A stretch of DNA of 13,989 bases from an uncultured Rhodospirillales bacterium (lineage in GTDB: Bacteria > Pseudomonadota > Alphaproteobacteria > Acetobacterales > Acetobacteraceae): the NCBI GenBank assembly GCA_903844785.1, contig CAIMVB010000139.1, positions 1 to 13,989 on the forward strand, written 5' to 3'. How positions within the stretch are numbered: the stretch's first letter is position 1; each line of letters starts with the position of its first letter. Under the pieces are notes generated by a model. It did not search any database and was not told where the DNA came from. It saw nothing but the letters and a program-made list of their open reading frames with translations. The position numbers were made by a program, and so were the translations under genes. Positions 1-7,303 of the stretch are shown piece after piece.

Positions 1-22
1 AAAACTGGAGACTTCCAGCTGA
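1..22 (-). terminator. Possible hairpin with T-run at the window edge
   Basis: Read on the minus strand, CTGGA AGTC TCCAG forms a 5-bp stem with a 4-base loop. It extends by a G-T and an A-T pair and is followed directly by TTTT at the window edge. This is the shape of a weak intrinsic terminator, but the T-run is cut off by the edge and the stem is short. Confidence 0.25.
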
Positions 23-117
23 CAAAGAAGAATTTATTATGAAAATATTGCTAAAAGTATAAGACTTTATGTTTCGTGAAAATTGTGATGAAGACTAGGT
101 TTTGCGAAAAATGCGGA

Positions 118-137
118 CAAAAAATAAACCTGTGGTT
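118..137 (-). terminator. Weak candidate terminator downstream of maf
   Basis: On the minus strand AACC ACA GGTT, a 4-bp stem with a 3-base loop, runs into TATTTTTT. The T-rich tail suits an intrinsic terminator for the maf operon, but the stem is very short and lies about 200 bases beyond the maf stop. The call rests on the shape alone. Confidence 0.15.
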
Positions 138-339
138 GAGAGGGTTTTGGTGCGGTTTTCTCACCCACTCGCGCGCAGCATTGATTGCTTCCACCAAACA
201 TATCACCGTGCCGATACTGGATCGTCATATGCCCAATGCATTTTGCCGCAGCACGATGTGGCGCGCTGCAAGGCCCCTCAGGTTTTGTGCGGGTGTATTT
301 AATGTGCAGCCAGGCGCTATCGCTTGGGTTGAAAAGGCT

Positions 340-951
340 TTAGCGCAACAAAACCCCATGCTGGCGCAGAAAGCCAAGCAAGGGCAGCAAAGGCAGACCC
401 AATATCGCCGGCTGATCGCCCTCAATCCGGTCAAATAATTGCGCGCCATGGCCTTCCAGCCGATAGGCGCCAACGGAAGAAAGCAGCGCTTCACCTTCCG
501 CGGCCAGATAGGCTTCAAGGAATTCATCAGAAAAATCACGCATCGTCATGCGCGGCTTGGCCACATGCTGCCAGATGCGCTGCCCACCGCGGTGGCAAAC
601 CAGCGCCGTGACCAATTCATGCGCCCGCCCGCGTAAGCGCTGCAAATGCGCGCGCGCCGCGGCCATATCGGGTGGCTTGTCGAACCAGGCGCCTTCGCAC
701 ACCAGCAATTGATCCGCGCCAATCACCAAGGCATCAGGCGCCCGCGCCGCCACGCGTTCTGCCTTGGCATCGGCCAGCAGTAGCGCCGCATCTTCGGGCG
801 TAAGCCCCTCAGCCTGCGCGGCTTCCTTGATGGCGGCTTCATCCACGCCAGCGACGCGGATTTCAAAGCGAAGCCCAGCGCCTTCCAGCACCGCGCGCCG
901 AGCAGTTGAAGCAGAAGCAAGAATAAGCGCCGGCGTCGCCGCCTGGATCAC
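340..951 (-). CDS. maf: Maf/YceF-like nucleoside triphosphate pyrophosphatase
   Basis: This 203-residue protein has the full length and motif order of the Maf family. Maf proteins are cytosolic house-cleaning enzymes that hydrolyse non-canonical or methylated NTPs to the monophosphate plus pyrophosphate. The N-terminal substrate loop is LASASTARR (residues 11-19). GADQLL at 78-83 carries the catalytic Asp80, DKP follows at 91-93, LRGRAHELVTA at 106-116, and the conserved GAYRLEGHGAQLF region begins at 161. GADQ rather than GADT recalls the YceF branch (7-methyl-GTP specific in E. coli) more than the dTTP/UTP branch, so m7GTP is a reasonable but unproven substrate. The ATG overlaps the stop of the upstream receptor gene as ATGA, so translation is probably coupled. 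It is not in the common maf-aroE-coaE-dnaQ setting. Confidence 0.93.
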   Translation of the reverse strand: MIQAATPALILASASTARRAVLEGAGLRFEIRVAGVDEAAIKEAAQAEGLTPEDAALLLADAKAERVAARAPDALVIGADQLLVCEGAWFDKPPDMAAARAHLQRLRGRAHELVTALVCHRGGQRIWQHVAKPRMTMRDFSDEFLEAYLAAEGEALLSSVGAYRLEGHGAQLFDRIEGDQPAILGLPLLPLLGFLRQHGVLLR

Positions 952-1889
952 TGGCGCACTTCCGAACGCAGGCCAAGGGCGGCTTCCTCACCCGCCGCCG
1001 CCGCCAGATAGGCAGCATAGGCTGGGCCATCACGTAAATCCTCGGTCATGCCAAGCCGCGTCATAACTGTTTTCACGGATGGCGCGCGCAGCGCAGCGGT
1101 GAAGGCAACTTCCAACCTTTGGCGCTCGGCGGGCTGCATATTGGGCGGGCCAATCAAGCCAAAGGGCGCGGTTTCTGTCAGCCCATAGCCAAGTTCAAGC
1201 AGGGTTGGCACATCCGGCCAGCGCGGATTGCGCGCGGGCGACCAAAGCGCCAGCCAGCGCGCTTCACCCTGATCGACCGCGGCATGCAGCCGCGCCCCAC
1301 CCGCCATGACATCCAAATCACCCGCTTGCAGCGCTTCAACGCCATCTGCGGCGCCGCGGAAGGGCAGATGCACGGCTTGGATATTTTCCTTCACCATCAG
1401 CCTGGCCATGGTGACCTGGCCGACCGAGCCATTGCCCGCGCTACCATAAGAAAGCTTGCCGGGATTCTGCCGGGCCTCGGTCACAAAATCGCGCCAGCCG
1501 CCGGGGAAGCGATCCGCCTTGGCAATCACCCCATAAGTGCCGCCGGCCAGGCACAAAATGGGCGTGGCATCGCGGCCTATGGTGAAATCCACGCCGCGTT
1601 CCACCAGGGCACGCAAGGTTGCCACCGGGAACAGCATCACCACCGATCCATCCGGGGCCGCGCCACGCAGTTGCGACAAAAGCCGAAGCCCCGTGCGGCT
1701 CGGTTTATTTTCCAGGCGGATTTCCTGGCCCAACGCCTTGCTGGCGGATTTCGCCACTGCCCGGGTCATCTGGTCCGTGCTGCCGCCCTCAGCAAAGGGA
1801 ACCAGCAGCGTAATGCTGCGCTGCTGCGCCTGCGCGAGAGACGGCGCGGCCAGCAAACTGGCACTCGCCAGAAACAGCCGCCGCTTCAC
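948..1889 (-). CDS. Orphan Bug-type periplasmic solute receptor (TTT family)
   Basis: This 313-residue protein belongs to the Bug / TctC family, the periplasmic binding components of tripartite tricarboxylate transporters. These usually bind carboxylates, aromatic acids or other small polar solutes. MKRR plus a hydrophobic stretch ending in AQA (about residue 21) is a Sec signal peptide. The family loop VPFAEGGSTD (30-39) and the YGSAGNGSVGQVTMARL region are recognisable. It is divergent: the usual VENRPGAGG motif reads LENKPSRTG. No TctA or TctB membrane gene is nearby, so it is an orphan receptor that may serve a distant transporter or act in sensing. It sits between the HD hydrolase and maf with ATGA overlaps on both sides, which implies co-expression with two nucleotide hydrolases. 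The ligand cannot be told from sequence. Confidence 0.9.
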   Translation of the reverse strand: MKRRLFLASASLLAAPSLAQAQQRSITLLVPFAEGGSTDQMTRAVAKSASKALGQEIRLENKPSRTGLRLLSQLRGAAPDGSVVMLFPVATLRALVERGVDFTIGRDATPILCLAGGTYGVIAKADRFPGGWRDFVTEARQNPGKLSYGSAGNGSVGQVTMARLMVKENIQAVHLPFRGAADGVEALQAGDLDVMAGGARLHAAVDQGEARWLALWSPARNPRWPDVPTLLELGYGLTETAPFGLIGPPNMQPAERQRLEVAFTAALRAPSVKTVMTRLGMTEDLRDGPAYAAYLAAAAGEEAALGLRSEVRQ

Positions 1890-2437
1890 GGCATTTCGCT
1901 GGCTAATCGGGCCAGCGCGGCGCGATAGGTGGTGTCGAACAAGGTATCCAAGTCAGGATTGACGCCCTTCAAGCCTGCCGCCACGCGACCCGCCCAGCCG
2001 ACATATTCAATGCGGCGCGCATGGTTCCAATTCGCCGGTGGGCTATCGGCGATGGAGCGCAAATTCGCAATCTTGTCAGCAAGTTTCAACTGCTTGGCCG
2101 CTTCGCTATGCTTTGACGCCTGGCTGATCTGCAAGGCCTTCCGTATTTCCTTGGGCTTGTCTTTATCATCGGTTGCTTCCGCCACCAAGCCTGCGATTAG
2201 GGGGCCGAATACCGCTACAAGATCGGCATCGGTGGTTTCTGTATCCTCCACCGTGTCATGTAGCAGCCCGGCCAATATGGCTTCGTCCGGCGCGCCATGT
2301 TCGGCCAGGATCGCCGCGACTTCGATCACATGGTTTACATAGGGCTCAGCGGCCGCACCCTTGCGCACCTGCCCTGCATGGGCACGGGCGGCGAAAAGGG
2401 TGGCGCGCAGGATCTGCGCGGGAAAGCTTGGCTCCAT
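1886..2437 (-). CDS. MESH1-like HD-domain (p)ppGpp hydrolase
   Basis: The 183-residue protein is a stand-alone HD phosphohydrolase of the MESH1 / small alarmone hydrolase type. This type removes the 3'-pyrophosphate from ppGpp; animal MESH1 also dephosphorylates NADPH. The metal ligands are visible as His36 (in EPYVNH), His60-Asp61 (LLHDTVEDT) and Asp121 (KLADKIANLR), with the catalytic Glu64-Asp65 pair in HDTVEDT. These positions almost coincide with human MESH1 (H35, H61, D62, D122). TDDKDKPKEIRK at 89-100 is also family-typical. There is no synthetase, TGS or ACT domain. I chose ATG 2437 because it directly precedes the conserved domain. In-frame ATG 2524 is possible, but it would overlap the divergent gene's start and add a low-complexity leader. 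The stop overlaps the next receptor's start (ATGA). Confidence 0.9.
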   Translation of the reverse strand: MEPSFPAQILRATLFAARAHAGQVRKGAAAEPYVNHVIEVAAILAEHGAPDEAILAGLLHDTVEDTETTDADLVAVFGPLIAGLVAEATDDKDKPKEIRKALQISQASKHSEAAKQLKLADKIANLRSIADSPPANWNHARRIEYVGWAGRVAAGLKGVNPDLDTLFDTTYRAALARLASEMP

Positions 2438-2522
2438 AAGCGTTTCACTAGCGCCCTCAGGAACAGGCGAAAAGAGGGGGGCGGGGGCTGCAATCCGCCC
2501 AAAAGCCTGATATGCGGCCGCC
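2438..2522. promoter_or_regulatory. Divergent promoter spacer
   Basis: These 85 bases separate the minus-strand HD-hydrolase operon from the plus-strand receptor gene and must hold promoters for both, unless transcription starts inside the coding regions. I see no clear -35/-10 pair, no strong ribosome binding site for either start, and no palindrome. A G-run (GGGGGGCGGGGG, near 2476-2487) is the only notable feature. Confidence 0.4.
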
Positions 2523-3497
2523 ATGCCGAGAGAAATCATAACGCGCCGCGGTTTGATCGCGGCCAGCCCCCTGCTTGCCGCGCCCGCGCTGGCGCAGGCA
2601 CCCTTTCCAAACCGGCCGATCCGCCTTGTGGTGGGCTTCACCCCTGGCGGGGCCACCGATATCTCGGCGCGCGCCTTCGCGCCTAAAATGTCGGAAGTGC
2701 TGGGCCAGCCGGTGATTGTGGAAAACCGCCCCGGCGCGGGCAGCAACCTTGCCACTGAAATCGTCGCCCGCAGCCCCGCTGATGGCTACACGATCCTGCT
2801 GGCAACGCTGGGCGCCCTGGTGATCAGCCCCATGGTGATGCGCCTGCCGATAGACCCGGCGCGGGATCTGGTGCCGATTTCAATCGCGGTTGACCTGTTC
2901 AATATCCTGACCGTGCCGGCGGAACGCCCCTGGCGTACCGCCGCCGACATCATCGCTGCCGCCAAGGCCCGCCCCGGTGAGCTTTCCTGGGGCCATAGCG
3001 GCATTGGCAGCGCGCCCCAATTGGCGGGCTTGCTCTTCGCCAAAATGGCCGGGATTGAAACGATTGAGGTTTCCTACCGTGGCGGTGGCTTGGTGGCGAC
3101 GGATATGATTTCGGGCCGGTTGGATTACGGCTTCCCGACCTCGCCTTCCGTGATGACGCATATTGAAAGTGGCAAGCTGCGGGGCCTTGCGGTGCCAACG
3201 CTGCAACGTTCCCGCCTGCTGCCCAATATCCCAACGGTCGCGGAAACCGGCCTGCCCGGCTTCAACGTGCCATCCTGGTATGCGGTGGTGGCCCCGCGCG
3301 GCACGCCGGAACCCGCTGTGGAACGCTTGGCCCAGGCCATGCGGATTGCGCTGGAAGATCGCGATGTGATCGGCATCCTGAACCGCAATGGGCTGGAGGC
3401 CATGCCCTCCACCCCTGCGGAATTCGGCGCTGCCTGGGCGGCGGAGCGCACCAAATGGGAACCCATCATTCGCGAAAGCGGCATCAAGATCGAATAG
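2523..3497 (+). CDS. Bug-type periplasmic solute receptor (TTT family)
   Basis: A second Bug / TctC-family receptor, 324 residues, close to the family's usual length and more canonical than the one at 948-1889. The N-terminus has a twin-arginine-like ITRRGLIAA followed by a hydrophobic stretch and a cleavage-type APALAQA ending near residue 26. GFTPGGATD (38-46), VIVENRPGAGSNLATEIVA and SPADGYTILLAT are textbook Bug motifs involved in ligand binding. It should be a soluble periplasmic protein feeding a TctAB permease, but none is encoded here. It is followed 50 bases later by proA on the same strand. The start lacks a good Shine-Dalgarno sequence, but there is no better ATG before the signal peptide. 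The ligand is unknown. Confidence 0.93.
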   Translation: MPREIITRRGLIAASPLLAAPALAQAPFPNRPIRLVVGFTPGGATDISARAFAPKMSEVLGQPVIVENRPGAGSNLATEIVARSPADGYTILLATLGALVISPMVMRLPIDPARDLVPISIAVDLFNILTVPAERPWRTAADIIAAAKARPGELSWGHSGIGSAPQLAGLLFAKMAGIETIEVSYRGGGLVATDMISGRLDYGFPTSPSVMTHIESGKLRGLAVPTLQRSRLLPNIPTVAETGLPGFNVPSWYAVVAPRGTPEPAVERLAQAMRIALEDRDVIGILNRNGLEAMPSTPAEFGAAWAAERTKWEPIIRESGIKIE

Positions 3498-3531
3498 CCG
3501 CTTGGGGCCGATTGGGTTTATGATCGGCCTG

Positions 3532-3537
3532 AAAGGA
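3532..3537 (+). promoter_or_regulatory. Ribosome binding site deciding the proA start
   Basis: AAAGGA lies 10 bases before GTG 3548 and 19 bases before the in-frame ATG 3557. The spacing favours the GTG start for proA. Confidence 0.6.
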
Positions 3538-3547
3538 TCTTCTGCCC

Positions 3548-4813
3548 GTGAACGCCATGCCCCCTGATCCCGTCCAGGCCTTGGAACAAGCCGCGCGCGC
3601 CGCGCGCGCCGCGACAACTGCCTTGGCCGCGGCACCAACCGCCATCAAGGATCAGGCGCTGATGCTGGCGGCGGCGGCATTGCGGGAGCATGCGGGCGGG
3701 ATCATCGCCGCCAATGCTGAAGATATTGCCGCCGCACCTGGGCTTTCGCCGGCCTTTCGGGACCGGCTGCTGCTGAACACTGCGCGCGTTGAAGCCATGG
3801 CCAAGGGCCTGGAAGAAGTGGCGGCGCTGCCTGATCCGGTGGGCCGCGTGTTGAGCGAATGGAAGCGCCCCAATGGGCTGCGCTTGCAGCGCGTGGCACA
3901 GCCCTTGGGCGTGATTGGCATGATTTTCGAAAGCCGGCCCAATGTCACCGCCGATGCCGCAGCACTTTGCCTCAAATCCGGCAATGCGGTGATTCTGCGC
4001 GGCGGTTCTGAAAGCATTCGCAGCGCCAGCGCCATCCATGCCTGCATGGTGCAAGGTTTGCGTGCGGCGGGCCTGCCGGAAGCCGCGGTGCAGGTGGCGC
4101 CCAGTGCGGATCGCGCCTTTGTCGGCGCCATGCTGCGCGCTTCGGGCCTGATTGACCTGATTGTGCCGCGCGGCGGCAAGGGCCTTGTGACGCGTGTGCT
4201 GGAAGAAGCGCGCGTTCCGGTGCTGGCCCATGCGGAAGGGCTTTGCCACACCTATATCCATGCCGGGGCGGATCACGCCATGGCGCGTGCGGTGCTGGCC
4301 AATGCCAAGATGCGCCGCACCGGCGTATGTGGCGCCACCGAAACCTTGCTGATTGATGCCTCCATCGCGCCCGTGCTTTTGCCGGCGTTGATTGCGGATT
4401 TGCGTGCGCTTGGCTGCGATTTCCGCGCCGATGAGGCAACACGCGCCATTGTGCCGGGGCTGACGGCTGCCACTGATGAGGATTACGCCACCGAATGGCT
4501 GGATGCGATCCTGTCGGTGAAAGTGGTCTCAGGTGTGGCGGAAGCGCTTACCCATATCCGCCGCTTCGGCAGTGAGCATACGGAAGCGATCATCACCGAA
4601 GATGCCGCTGCCGCGCAGCAATTTCTGGATGGCATTGCCTCCGCTGTCGGGCTTTGGAATGCTTCCACGCAATTCTGCGATGGTGGGGAATTTGGCTTCG
4701 GTGCGGAAATCGGCATCGCAACCGGGCGGCTGCATGCGCGCGGCCCCGTCGGGCTCGAACAGCTTTGCACCTATCGCTACAAGATTTTCGGCACGGGGCA
4801 GGTACGGCCGTGA
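3548..4813 (+). CDS. proA: Glutamate-5-semialdehyde dehydrogenase (gamma-glutamyl phosphate reductase)
   Basis: The 421-residue enzyme catalyses the second step of proline synthesis: NADPH-dependent reduction of glutamyl-5-phosphate to glutamate-5-semialdehyde in the cytosol. It has the full length of ProA and its signature segments: FESRPNVTADAAALCLKSGNAVILRGG, the catalytic cysteine Cys261 in TGVCGATETLLI, and the C-terminal ARGPVGLEQLCTYRYKIFG. The start is GTG 3548, set by AAAGGA. ProB, its usual upstream partner, is absent; a Bug receptor lies there instead. The stop TGA shares its last base with the ATG of the next gene, so the two are likely translationally coupled. This proA is the left remnant of the alphaproteobacterial obgE-proB-proA-nadD-rsfS-rlmH order. 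Confidence 0.97.
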   Translation: MNAMPPDPVQALEQAARAARAATTALAAAPTAIKDQALMLAAAALREHAGGIIAANAEDIAAAPGLSPAFRDRLLLNTARVEAMAKGLEEVAALPDPVGRVLSEWKRPNGLRLQRVAQPLGVIGMIFESRPNVTADAAALCLKSGNAVILRGGSESIRSASAIHACMVQGLRAAGLPEAAVQVAPSADRAFVGAMLRASGLIDLIVPRGGKGLVTRVLEEARVPVLAHAEGLCHTYIHAGADHAMARAVLANAKMRRTGVCGATETLLIDASIAPVLLPALIADLRALGCDFRADEATRAIVPGLTAATDEDYATEWLDAILSVKVVSGVAEALTHIRRFGSEHTEAIITEDAAAAQQFLDGIASAVGLWNASTQFCDGGEFGFGAEIGIATGRLHARGPVGLEQLCTYRYKIFGTGQVRP

Positions 4814-5670
4814 TGCTGCGGCGCCTTGGCGCGGCGCTACTTTTCAGCATTGCGTTGGCGCCAGGCGCCCAAGCTGCCTGCCCGGATGATGCGGCGATTG
4901 CGCGCTTTGCCGGACAGATTTTGCAACGCCAATCGCCAACGCCTTTCACGTCTCTTTCACCCGCAGATGGGCGTTGCGTGCAGGATAAGCTGGTGGCGAT
5001 TTTCGTCCAACCACTCGGCGATGTTGTCGGCTTCAAGCTTGGCCTGACCAATCCCGCCATCCAGCAGCGCTTTGGCATTGATCACCCGATCCGCGGCGCG
5101 ATTTTCCACGCCACCTTGCGCGCGACGTCGGGGGCGGAGATTGAAGCGCGTTTCGCCGCCGTGCCAGTGCTGGAAGCCGATATGCTGATGCGCATCGGCA
5201 TGGGCGGGGTTGAGGCAGCGCTGAATGACCATGCCGCGCTGATCCGCCATGTGGATCAGGTGATCCCCTTCATTGAATTGCCCGATCTGGTCTATGCGCC
5301 CGATTATCGCCCAAGCCTTGGCGATCTGCTTGCCGTCAATGTCGGTGCGCGGCTTGGCGTGGTGGGCAAGCCGATTGCCGTCACACCCAGCCCTGATTTC
5401 ATCGCGGCCTTGGGGCGCATGAGTGTCTCGCTGCATCAGGATGGGCGGGAGGTTTCGCGCGCGCCGGGTGCCGCGATTCTGGGCCATCCCCTGAATGCGC
5501 TGGCCTGGATCGCGCGCGATTTGGCCCGTGATGGGCGGCCCTTGCGCGCGGGGGATGTGGTCTCGCTTGGTTCCTTTTCGCCGCCCCAGCCCGTGGTGGC
5601 GGGGCAGGCCTGGACAGCGCGTTATGAGGGGCTGGGTGAGGCGCAGGAAGTGGCGGTGCGTTTCCGGTAA
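4813..5670 (+). CDS. Secreted 2-keto-4-pentenoate hydratase-like protein (FAH superfamily)
   Basis: This 285-residue protein has a clear Sec signal peptide (MLRRLGAALLFSIAL, cleavage after AQA, about residue 21) before a hydratase / decarboxylase domain of the MhpD-DmpE type. The family acts on 2-oxo-4-pentenoate in meta-cleavage pathways, normally in the cytosol. Conserved points are VGFKLGLTN with Lys75, metal-ligand-like Glu121 and Asp123 in VPVLEADML, Glu155 in PFIELPD, and the C-terminal GDVVSLGSFSPPQPV. The usual Glu-x-Glu reads Glu-x-Asp. Cys23 and Cys55 are the only cysteines after the signal and could form a disulfide, which fits export. ATG 4813 is chosen because it begins the signal peptide and overlaps the proA stop by one base. 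The periplasmic substrate is unknown. The fold is confident; the reaction is not. Confidence 0.85.
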   Translation: MLRRLGAALLFSIALAPGAQAACPDDAAIARFAGQILQRQSPTPFTSLSPADGRCVQDKLVAIFVQPLGDVVGFKLGLTNPAIQQRFGIDHPIRGAIFHATLRATSGAEIEARFAAVPVLEADMLMRIGMGGVEAALNDHAALIRHVDQVIPFIELPDLVYAPDYRPSLGDLLAVNVGARLGVVGKPIAVTPSPDFIAALGRMSVSLHQDGREVSRAPGAAILGHPLNALAWIARDLARDGRPLRAGDVVSLGSFSPPQPVVAGQAWTARYEGLGEAQEVAVRFR

Positions 5671-5720
5671 CGCGGGTGCTTCGCTGAAGCCGCGCCGCCT
5701 GCTAGCATAAAGCCCGCGCC

Positions 5721-5727
5721 AGGAAAG
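5721..5727 (+). promoter_or_regulatory. Ribosome binding site of the monooxygenase gene
   Basis: AGGAAAG lies 9 bases before ATG 5737 and supports that start. Confidence 0.55.
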
Positions 5728-5736
5728 ACTGACACC

Positions 5737-7242
5737 ATGCCCGATACCGCCACGCTGCACAGCCAAAGCCAACCAATTTCCGTCGAATATTTCGATGTGC
5801 TTATTGTGGGTGCCGGCATTTCCGGCATTGGCGCGGCCTATCACCTCACCACCCAATGCCCCGACAAGCGCTTTGTCGTGCTGGAGAATGAGGAGACTTT
5901 CGGCGGCACCTGGTGGACGCATAAATATCCCGGCATTCGTTCGGATAGCGACCTGCATACCTTCGGCTATCGCTTCAAGCCCTGGCGCGGCGCGCCCATC
6001 GCCACCGCCGAGGAAATCCTGCGCTATATGGGCGAAGTCATTGCCGAAAATGATTTGGCGCGGCATATCCGCTATCGGCACCATATCAGCCACGCAAGCT
6101 GGGATAGCCAGACCAAGCTTTGGACATTGGAAGTCCTGGACAAGACCACTGGCCTTCCCCGCCGCTTCACCGGCAAGTTTTTGTATATGTGCCAGGGCTA
6201 TTACCGCCATGGTCAGGGCTATATGCCGGAATGGCCGAATATGGCGGCCTATCAGGGCCGGCTGGTGCATAGTGAAGAATGGCCCGAAGGGCTGGATTAT
6301 GCCGATAAGCGCGTTCTGGTGATTGGCTCAGGCGCAAGTGCTGCAACCATTATTCCCGCCATGGCCGCCAAGGCCGCCCATGTTGTTATGCTGCAGCGTT
6401 CGCCCACTTATTTCCGTGTGGGCCGCAACGCGATTGAGATCGCTGAAGAATTGCGCACGCTTGGCATTTCCGAAGATTGGATCCACGAAATCACGCGCCG
6501 CAAGATCCTGTTTGAGCAAGCAAAATTCGCAAAACAGACCTTCACGCAACCTGAAACAGTCAAGGAAGCGCTGCTGGATGGTATCCGCAACATTGTCGGC
6601 CCGGATTACGATATCGCGACCCATTTCACGCCAAGATATCGCCCCTGGCGGCAACGCATGGCCTTTGTGCCGAATGGCGATCTGTTCCATGGAATCGCGA
6701 GTGGCAAGGCCAGCGTGGTGACAGACGAGATCGAGAGATTTTCGGAAAAAGGTATTGTCACCAAATCCGGTGAGGAAATTGAAGCGGATATCATTGTCGC
6801 CGCCACCGGCTTCAACCTGAATGTTCTGGGTGATATCGCGTTTGAAATTGATGGCAAGCCGCTCGATTTCCATGAAACCGTGACCTATCGCGGCATGATG
6901 TTCACCGGCATTCCCAATATGGTTTGGGTCTTCGGCTATTTCCGCGCTTCCTGGACGCTGCGCGCCGATCTAGTGGGGGATTTTGTCTGCAAATTGCTGA
7001 AGCATATGGATGCTGAGGGCAAGGCGCAGGTCGAAGTGGCGCTGCGCGAAGAAGATCATAATATGCCCATCCTGCCCTGGATGGATCCGGAAAATTTCAA
7101 TCCGGGCTATCTGATGCGCGGTATGCATCTGCTGCCGCAGCGCGGCGATAAGCCCGAATGGATGCATAATCAGGATTATTGGGCGGAAAAAGATGAATTC
7201 CCCAAAATAGACCTGAACGACGCTGCCTTTGTGTACAAGTAA
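5737..7242 (+). CDS. EthA-like Baeyer-Villiger / flavin-containing monooxygenase
   Basis: A 501-residue, two-dinucleotide-domain flavoprotein that by family uses FAD, NADPH and O2 to insert oxygen into ketones or to oxidise S or N atoms. The FAD-binding Rossmann motif GAGISG is at 25-30. FGGTWWTHKYPGIRSDSD at 55-72 is typical of type I Baeyer-Villiger enzymes. The fingerprint FxGxxxHxxxW appears as YQGRLVHSEEW (172-182), with Tyr for the usual Phe. The NADPH motif GSGASA is at 197-202 and ATGFN at 356-360. The runs PGIRSDSD, LQRSPTY, VPNGDLF and GIPNM follow the pattern of mycobacterial EthA, so I place it in that branch. There is no signal peptide, so it is cytosolic. It lies between proA and nadD, where most relatives have nothing. 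The natural substrate is unknown. Confidence 0.92.
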   Translation: MPDTATLHSQSQPISVEYFDVLIVGAGISGIGAAYHLTTQCPDKRFVVLENEETFGGTWWTHKYPGIRSDSDLHTFGYRFKPWRGAPIATAEEILRYMGEVIAENDLARHIRYRHHISHASWDSQTKLWTLEVLDKTTGLPRRFTGKFLYMCQGYYRHGQGYMPEWPNMAAYQGRLVHSEEWPEGLDYADKRVLVIGSGASAATIIPAMAAKAAHVVMLQRSPTYFRVGRNAIEIAEELRTLGISEDWIHEITRRKILFEQAKFAKQTFTQPETVKEALLDGIRNIVGPDYDIATHFTPRYRPWRQRMAFVPNGDLFHGIASGKASVVTDEIERFSEKGIVTKSGEEIEADIIVAATGFNLNVLGDIAFEIDGKPLDFHETVTYRGMMFTGIPNMVWVFGYFRASWTLRADLVGDFVCKLLKHMDAEGKAQVEVALREEDHNMPILPWMDPENFNPGYLMRGMHLLPQRGDKPEWMHNQDYWAEKDEFPKIDLNDAAFVYK

Positions 7243-7303
7243 CCGGCTGCTGCGCCATGGCAGGCCAATTCACCTTGGCGCCTGAGCGGTTTATGCTCCC
7301 CCC

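Larger units (their letters stand above)
1..339. other. Non-coding stretch with an AT-rich left end
   Basis: I see no convincing gene here. Roughly the first 125 bases are very AT-rich, in sharp contrast to the GC-rich remainder of the window, and then composition moves back to normal. Short open frames exist on both strands, but their translations resemble no family and they lack clear ribosome binding sites. The stretch lies downstream of maf, so it holds that transcript's 3' end and perhaps the control region of a gene to the left. No tRNA-like cloverleaf or TpsiC-loop motif was noticed. Confidence 0.6.

Noticed and set aside
1..339. Chromosomal replication origin next to maf
   Set aside because: The alphaproteobacterial origin setting has hemE and the PEP-synthase regulatory gene with maf-aroE-coaE-dnaQ. 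None of these flank this maf, and only one imperfect DnaA-box-like sequence was seen.
76..438. Plus-strand 120-codon frame at the left edge
   Set aside because: It overlaps the 3' end of maf in antisense, crosses the AT/GC composition boundary, and has no recognisable motif or ribosome binding site.
4957..6270. 437-codon minus-strand frame across the hydratase and monooxygenase genes
   Set aside because: It is opposite two recognised genes and spans their intergenic gap, is rich in His/Arg as expected of antisense translation, and resembles nothing.
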